DNA of 8,322 bases, taken from positions 1 to 8,322 of the forward strand of contig VGCB01000089.1 in NCBI GenBank assembly GCA_016870235.1, read 5' to 3'. Every line of letters begins with the position of its first letter. Position 1 is the first letter of the stretch. Made by a program: the position numbers and the translations under genes. Below are positions 5,327-8,322 of the stretch, piece by piece. Source of the DNA: Actinomycetota bacterium (lineage in GTDB: Bacteria; Actinomycetota; Thermoleophilia; Gaiellales; Gaiellaceae). The notes beneath the pieces were generated by a model that saw nothing but the letters and a program-made list of their open reading frames with translations, did no database searches and was not told the origin of the DNA.

Positions 5327-5607
5327 GCCGAGCGCCGAGGCAGCGGTGCCGAGACCGTGGCCGACGACGGGATCTCCGCCCAGCCGGGCCGCGTGCGCGG
5401 CTCGTGTCCCTCGGCGTGCTCGGCCTTCGACGAGGCGAGTCCGAGCCGGTCGAGCATCTCCGCCTTCTCCTCGCCGTAGCGACGGACGGGGCTGTCGGCG
5501 GGAAGCCCCGCGATCGCTTCCCGCACGCGGGCGCGGAGCTGCAGCGCGAAGTGCGGCGTCGCCGGGCCGACGAGCGCGTCGATATCGTCGATGGTGAGGT
5601 CGCCCAC
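5323..5607 (-). CDS. Small protein of unknown function, translationally coupled to fabL
   Basis: The product has 94 residues from GTG 5607. I do not recognise a family. The start reads MGDLTIDDIDALVGPATPHF, then a basic helix LQLRARVREAIAGLP, a loop with SPVRRYGEEKAEMLDRLG, and a low-complexity tail (SKAEHAEGHEPRTRPGWAE and a Pro/Ser-rich end). The compact front part looks folded and the tail looks flexible. An ATG at 5634 would add 9 residues, but it lies upstream of the TACGCT -10 box and overlaps the CDF start codon, so GTG 5607 is preferred. The GTGA overlap with fabL says the two are co-translated; a partner role in enoyl reduction is only a guess. Confidence 0.7.
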   Translation of the reverse strand: MGDLTIDDIDALVGPATPHFALQLRARVREAIAGLPADSPVRRYGEEKAEMLDRLGLASSKAEHAEGHEPRTRPGWAEIPSSATVSAPLPRRSA

Positions 5608-5616
5608 GGTGACGGA

Positions 5617-5622
5617 AGCGTA
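5617..5622 (-). promoter_or_regulatory. -10 box TACGCT of the small gene/fabL operon
   Basis: The minus strand reads TACGCT, 9 bases, then GTG 5607, giving a leader of 0-3 bases. It shares its TA with the CDF gene's -10 box on the other strand, so the two promoters overlap. Confidence 0.45.
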
Positions 5623-5626
5623 GCCT
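5621..5626 (+). promoter_or_regulatory. -10 box TAGCCT of the CDF transporter, leaderless layout
   Basis: TAGCCT is followed by TCGACC and then ATG 5633. The sequence AGCGTAGCCT carries both divergent -10 boxes, overlapping by two bases. Confidence 0.55.
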
Positions 5627-5632
5627 TCGACC

Positions 5633-6976
5633 ATGACCGCGCTCCGCCGCACCGCGCTCATGTCGGTGTACGCGGCCGCGGCGCTCCTTGCGATCAAGCT
5701 CGCAACAGGGGTCGCAGCCGGCAGCCTCGGGTTCGTCTCCGAGGCGCTGCACAGCGGCACCGACCTCGTGGCCGCCCTCCTCACCTTCTTCGCGGTCGGC
5801 TACGCGGTGAAGCCCGCCGACGCATCGCACTCGTACGGGCACGGCAAGGCGGAGCACCTGACGGCCCTCGCGGAGGCAAGCGTGCTCGCGCTCGTCAGCG
5901 TCGCCGTCGGCGCGCTCGCCGTCTCGCACCTCGCCGGCTGGATCGAGTCCGACGTCGACGCGGCCTGGTGGACGTTCGCCGCCGCCGGGCTCGTGATCGC
6001 GATCGACGTGTCGCGCACGATCGTCTCCTACCGCGGCGCTCGGCGCCACGGCAGCGCAGCGCTCCTCTCGAACGCGCTGCACTTCGGGAGCGACCTCGCC
6101 GGCACGGTCGCCGTGCTCCTCGGGCTCGTCGCCGTCCGGGCCGGATGGCCGAAAGGCGACGCTGTCGCGGCGCTCTTCGTCGCGCTGCTCGTCGTCGTCG
6201 CCGCCGGTCGCCTGATGTCGCGGAACATCGCGGTGCTCATGGATCGCGCGCCGGCAGGCGCCGTCGACGCTGCGAGGCACGCGATCGAGGGCCTGACCCC
6301 GCCGGTCGCCCTCCGCCGGCTGCGGCTGCGACAGGCCGGCGGCCGCACGTTCGCCGATGTCGTGATCGCCGTCTCCCCGGGCGCGGCGGTGGGGCAGGGC
6401 CATGCCGCCGCCGACCGCGTCGAGTCGGCCGTGCACGGCGCCCTTCCCGGTGCCGACGTCGTCGTCCACGTGGAGCCGATGGGCGACGAGTCGGCGCTGC
6501 GCGAGCGCATCCACGCTGCCGCGATGGGCGTCTCGCACGTGCGGGAGGTGCACAACCTCGCCCTGATCGCGACCGACGAGGGCATGGAGGTGTCGCTGCA
6601 CCTGAAGCTGCCGGGCGGGCTCACCGTCAGCGAGGCGCATGCGATCGCCGACCGCGTCGAGCGTGCGATCGCCGGCGCCGCCCCCGAGGTGGCGGCCGTC
6701 CAGACGCACATCGAGCCTCTCGGCGAGGAGGCAGCGGGCACCGAGATCGACGGCGACGCCCGCGAGATCGAGGAGATCGCGACGAGGCTCACCGGCGCCC
6801 CGCCGCGCAACCTCCGCTTCCTGCGCACGGACGAGGGCCTCGTGGTGTTCCTCACGCTCGCGGTCGACGGCGCCTCGACCCTGGCCGCCGCCCACGAACG
6901 CGCCAGCGCCGTCGAGGTGGCGGTTCGTGACGCCCATCCGGAGATCGCCGAGATCATCGTGCACACCGAGCCGTGA
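5633..6976 (+). CDS. Cation diffusion facilitator (Zn/Fe/Mn-type efflux) with three C-terminal domain repeats
   Basis: The product has 447 residues, longer than the usual 290-320 of the family. CDF proteins exchange protons for divalent metal across the inner membrane. Residues 1 to about 200 hold about six membrane helices. The metal site is H40-x3-D44 (HSGTD) in helix 2 and H150-x3-D154 (HFGSD) in helix 5; the family signature SYGHGKAEHL is at residues 67-76. After the membrane part come three consecutive ferredoxin-like (ZT-dimer-type) units, roughly 205-284, 285-363 and 364-447. Each has a helix with an AH or GH pair (QGHAAADRVE, EAHAIADRVE, AAHERASAVE) and each ends in H-x-E-P (VVVHVEP, QTHIEP, IVHTEP), the place of the His/Asp ligands in FieF. 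One such domain is normal. The ATG start is supported by TAGCCT 6 bases upstream. Metal specificity cannot be told from sequence. Confidence 0.9.
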   Translation: MTALRRTALMSVYAAAALLAIKLATGVAAGSLGFVSEALHSGTDLVAALLTFFAVGYAVKPADASHSYGHGKAEHLTALAEASVLALVSVAVGALAVSHLAGWIESDVDAAWWTFAAAGLVIAIDVSRTIVSYRGARRHGSAALLSNALHFGSDLAGTVAVLLGLVAVRAGWPKGDAVAALFVALLVVVAAGRLMSRNIAVLMDRAPAGAVDAARHAIEGLTPPVALRRLRLRQAGGRTFADVVIAVSPGAAVGQGHAAADRVESAVHGALPGADVVVHVEPMGDESALRERIHAAAMGVSHVREVHNLALIATDEGMEVSLHLKLPGGLTVSEAHAIADRVERAIAGAAPEVAAVQTHIEPLGEEAAGTEIDGDAREIEEIATRLTGAPPRNLRFLRTDEGLVVFLTLAVDGASTLAAAHERASAVEVAVRDAHPEIAEIIVHTEP

Positions 6977-7053
6977 CCGCCTCGGCTTGAACCTGGATCC
7001 ACCGATTGGCGCGGGCGGTGCATCGTGCCAGGCCCGCCAGGCCGCTTCCCGCC

Positions 7054-7095
7054 TGGGTGCAACCCCTCCGAGAAAGCGTGGAGGGGTTGCACCCA
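7054..7095. repeat. Perfect 16-bp hairpin inside the 227-bp element
   Basis: TGGGTGCAACCCCTCC (7054-7069) pairs exactly with 7080-7095 around a 10-base loop. After one mismatch the stem gains four more pairs (CCGC with GCGG). The GGAGGGGTT of its right arm also occurs in the 775-964 element (919-927), hinting at a shared origin. Confidence 0.85.
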
Positions 7096-7110
7096 AGCGG
7101 TGCGCTCCGC

Positions 7111-7159
7111 GCGCGGGACAGGATCGACAAGGCAGAAGCATTCCCGACCTGTCCCGCGC
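7111..7159. repeat. 12-bp hairpin inside the 227-bp element
   Basis: GCGCGGGACAGG (7111-7122) pairs exactly with CCTGTCCCGCGC (7148-7159) around a 25-base, A-rich loop. That loop is the least GC-rich part of the element and would be its most exposed single strand. Confidence 0.8.
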
Positions 7160-7228
7160 ACGTCCTGACGCCCCTGGCAGGCACCCCGCGGTCACGCCAA
7201 TCGGTGGATCCAGGTTGAATTCGGCTCG

Positions 7229-7903
7229 ATGAGGCTCTGCATGTTCCATCCGAACGACCGACCGATGGATCGCGGCTGGGTCGGCCGGATCGACGGCGAC
7301 AAGGTCGTCCATCTCGCCGCGCAGACGCTCCAGCACTACTTCACCGGCGGGGGCGGGGCGCGCGAGCACGCGGAGTACGCCCTCGCGGACGTGACCATCC
7401 TCGTTCCCGTCCTGCAGCCGCCGGCGGTGCGGCTCTTCGACGAGGCCGGCCGGTTCGCGTTCGGCAATCCGACCGCCGTCGTCGGGCCCGGGGCGCGCGT
7501 GCCCCGGGTCGGGCCGGATCTCTCCGTGCACGCGCGACTCACGGCCGTGATCGGGGCCGACGGGGCGATCGGCGGCTACACCGGCCTCGTCGAATGGTGG
7601 ACGGCGGCCGCCGGTGCGAAGGCGAACGACTTCGGGCTCGTGCTCGGGCCGGTCGTGGCGACGGACGTGGATCCGACCGGGCTCGCGGCCGTTCTCCGCT
7701 GGGAGGGCGTCACCGAGTCGCGAGCGGCGGCGCCCGGATTCGACTGGGCCGCCGCGATCGCGCACGCCGCGCTCGGCACGAGCCTCCGTGTCGGCGACCT
7801 GGTCGCCGGCCCCCGCATCTGCTCGCTCGACGGGATGGCCGAGGGGGCCGTCACGCTCGAGCTCGACGGGATCGGCACGCTCCGCTCGCAGCTCGACGGC
7901 TGA
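7229..7903 (+). CDS. Fumarylacetoacetate-hydrolase-fold protein lacking the usual metal ligands
   Basis: The product has 224 residues. FAH-family enzymes cleave or decarboxylate acyl-pyruvates using a divalent metal held by Glu-x-Glu and a distal Asp. The fold is recognisable in order: an N-terminal domain with RGWVGRIDGDKVVHL (residues 15-29), then FGNPTAVVGPG (78-88), LTAVIGADGAIGGYTG (104-119), KANDFGLVLGPVVAT (131-145), LRVGDLVAG and LELDGIGTLRSQL at the end. Where the family has EVEL before the AVIG strand, this protein reads H101-A-R103-L, and the usual nD..aRD loop reads VEWWTA, so the acidic ligands seem lost. It may be a pseudoenzyme or may bind another ligand. The ATG follows the 227-bp repeat by 12 bases. 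The downstream HAD gene overlaps its stop (TGATG), so the two form an operon. Confidence 0.7.
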   Translation: MRLCMFHPNDRPMDRGWVGRIDGDKVVHLAAQTLQHYFTGGGGAREHAEYALADVTILVPVLQPPAVRLFDEAGRFAFGNPTAVVGPGARVPRVGPDLSVHARLTAVIGADGAIGGYTGLVEWWTAAAGAKANDFGLVLGPVVATDVDPTGLAAVLRWEGVTESRAAAPGFDWAAAIAHAALGTSLRVGDLVAGPRICSLDGMAEGAVTLELDGIGTLRSQLDG

Positions 7904-8322
7904 TGCACGTCGTCGTCGACTGGGACGGGACCGTCACCGAGCGGGACACGCTCCAGATGGTGCTCGAGCGCTTCGGCGACCTCGACCTCTACGCGCGCGC
8001 CGAGACGGCCCTCGGCCGGTCGATGACCCTGAACCAGGTGATCGCCGCCGAGATGGCGACGGTCCGGGCGCCGCTCGAGGAGGTCGTCGACTGGTTGCGC
8101 GCGCAGGTCGTCGTCCGCAGAGGCTTCCGCGACCTGGTCGACCGTCATCGCCCGCTCGTCCTCTCGGCCGGCTTCCACGAGTTGATCGAGCCGATCCTCG
8201 AGCGCGAGGGGATCGCGGTCGAGGTCGTGGCGAACCGTCTCGTCGCCGACGCGGGCGGCTGGCGCACGGTGTTCCGGTCGGCCGTGCCGTGCGCCGTCTG
8301 CGGGGAGCCGTGCAAGCGCGAC
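7903..8322 (+). CDS. HAD-superfamily phosphatase, SerB/MtnX-like (runs off the right edge)
   Basis: 140 codons are visible and the frame is open to the window end. HAD phosphatases hydrolyse phosphomonoesters through an aspartyl-phosphate. Motif I is D6-W-D8-G-T-V-T, with D6 the nucleophile and D8 the general acid. A helical cap follows (about residues 16-70). Motif II is S88 in LVLSAGF. A Cys-rich segment near the end, C130-x2-C133-G-x2-C137-K138, resembles the Cys/CK stretch of MtnX-like phosphatases of methionine salvage, with K138 as the likely motif III lysine. The DD of motif IV would lie just beyond the window. The ATG overlaps the previous stop by one base (TGATG), so it is co-translated with the FAH-fold protein. 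The substrate (phosphoserine, a methionine-salvage intermediate or another) cannot be told. Confidence 0.8.
   Translation, partial: MHVVVDWDGTVTERDTLQMVLERFGDLDLYARAETALGRSMTLNQVIAAEMATVRAPLEEVVDWLRAQVVVRRGFRDLVDRHRPLVLSAGFHELIEPILEREGIAVEVVANRLVADAGGWRTVFRSAVPCAVCGEPCKRD

Larger units (their letters stand above)
6990..7216. repeat. 227-bp nested palindromic element with 22-bp perfect terminal inverted repeats
   Basis: Arms 6990-7011 and 7195-7216 are exact reverse complements. Going inward, the arms keep pairing with small interruptions: CGCGG/CCGCG (7010-7014 with 7186-7190), GGTGC/GCACC (7017-7021 with 7181-7185) and TGCCAGG/CCTGGCA (7026-7032 with 7173-7179). Within this long stem sit two hairpins (7054-7095 and 7111-7159). 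The whole can fold as a long stem carrying two arms. No plausible gene lies within. It begins 13 bases after the CDF stop and ends 12 bases before the next ATG, and TTGAAT at its right edge (7215-7220) is a possible -10 for that gene. It could be a MITE-like repeat, a structured RNA, or a terminator/regulator. I saw no clear target-site duplication. Confidence 0.75.

Noticed and set aside
4583..7765. A 1060-codon minus-strand open frame covering the CDF gene and part of the FAH-fold gene
   Set aside because: Only the last 247 codons (fabL) look like protein. The rest is Arg/Gly/His-rich sequence antisense to well-supported plus-strand genes, as expected from high GC.

Overview
The window is high-GC DNA with codons that nearly all end in G or C. 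Start codons are often GTG, and several genes appear to be read from leaderless promoters. This points to an actinobacterial chromosome. The protein flavour and the small lineage-type hypothetical proteins recall Thermoleophilia/Gaiellales-like genomes, but that placement is an inference. Nothing suggests a plasmid or phage; this is chromosomal housekeeping and accessory sequence broken up by unusually rich inverted-repeat elements.

Layout, left to right. (1) The N-terminal part of exonuclease VII large subunit (xseA, minus strand) runs off the left edge and is divergent from a small plus-strand protein of unknown function (481-711). (2) A 319-base convergent gap (712-1030) is almost filled by stacked palindromes. 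Two hairpins with 20-21 bp perfect stems and 19-base loops sit 7-8 bases after the two convergent stop codons. Between them lies a 190-bp nested inverted-repeat element. (3) A minus-strand group reads right to left: a UbiE/MenG-like methyltransferase, an overlapping UbiA-like membrane protein, and a membrane-anchored coiled-coil protein with its own promoter. (4) Two plus-strand unknowns (3445-3993 and 4017-4310) diverge from the methyltransferase across only 18 bases. (5) A convergent gap (4311-4582) carries a cluster of DnaA-box-like sequences and a short palindrome. (6) A minus-strand pair follows: a small unknown protein and a FabL-type enoyl-ACP reductase, overlapping by GTGA. (7) A cation diffusion facilitator diverges from that pair and has three tandem C-terminal metal-domain repeats. 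(8) A 227-bp nested palindromic element occupies 6990-7216. (9) A plus-strand pair ends the window: a degenerate fumarylacetoacetate-hydrolase-fold protein and a HAD phosphatase that runs off the right edge.

Two themes cut across the window. First, five start codons (three plus, two minus) are preceded by TANNNT at 6-7 bases, which is the actinobacterial leaderless layout; a sixth gene has the same box at 9 bases. This fixes the starts of several otherwise unrecognised genes. Second, three of the intergenic gaps are occupied by long, precise inverted repeats that terminators alone do not explain. I see no CRISPR array, no transposase, no tRNA or rRNA, and no complete novel enzyme system. The best candidates for something undescribed are the two nested palindromic elements, the DnaA-box cluster between convergent genes, and the CDF transporter with triplicated C-terminal domains.
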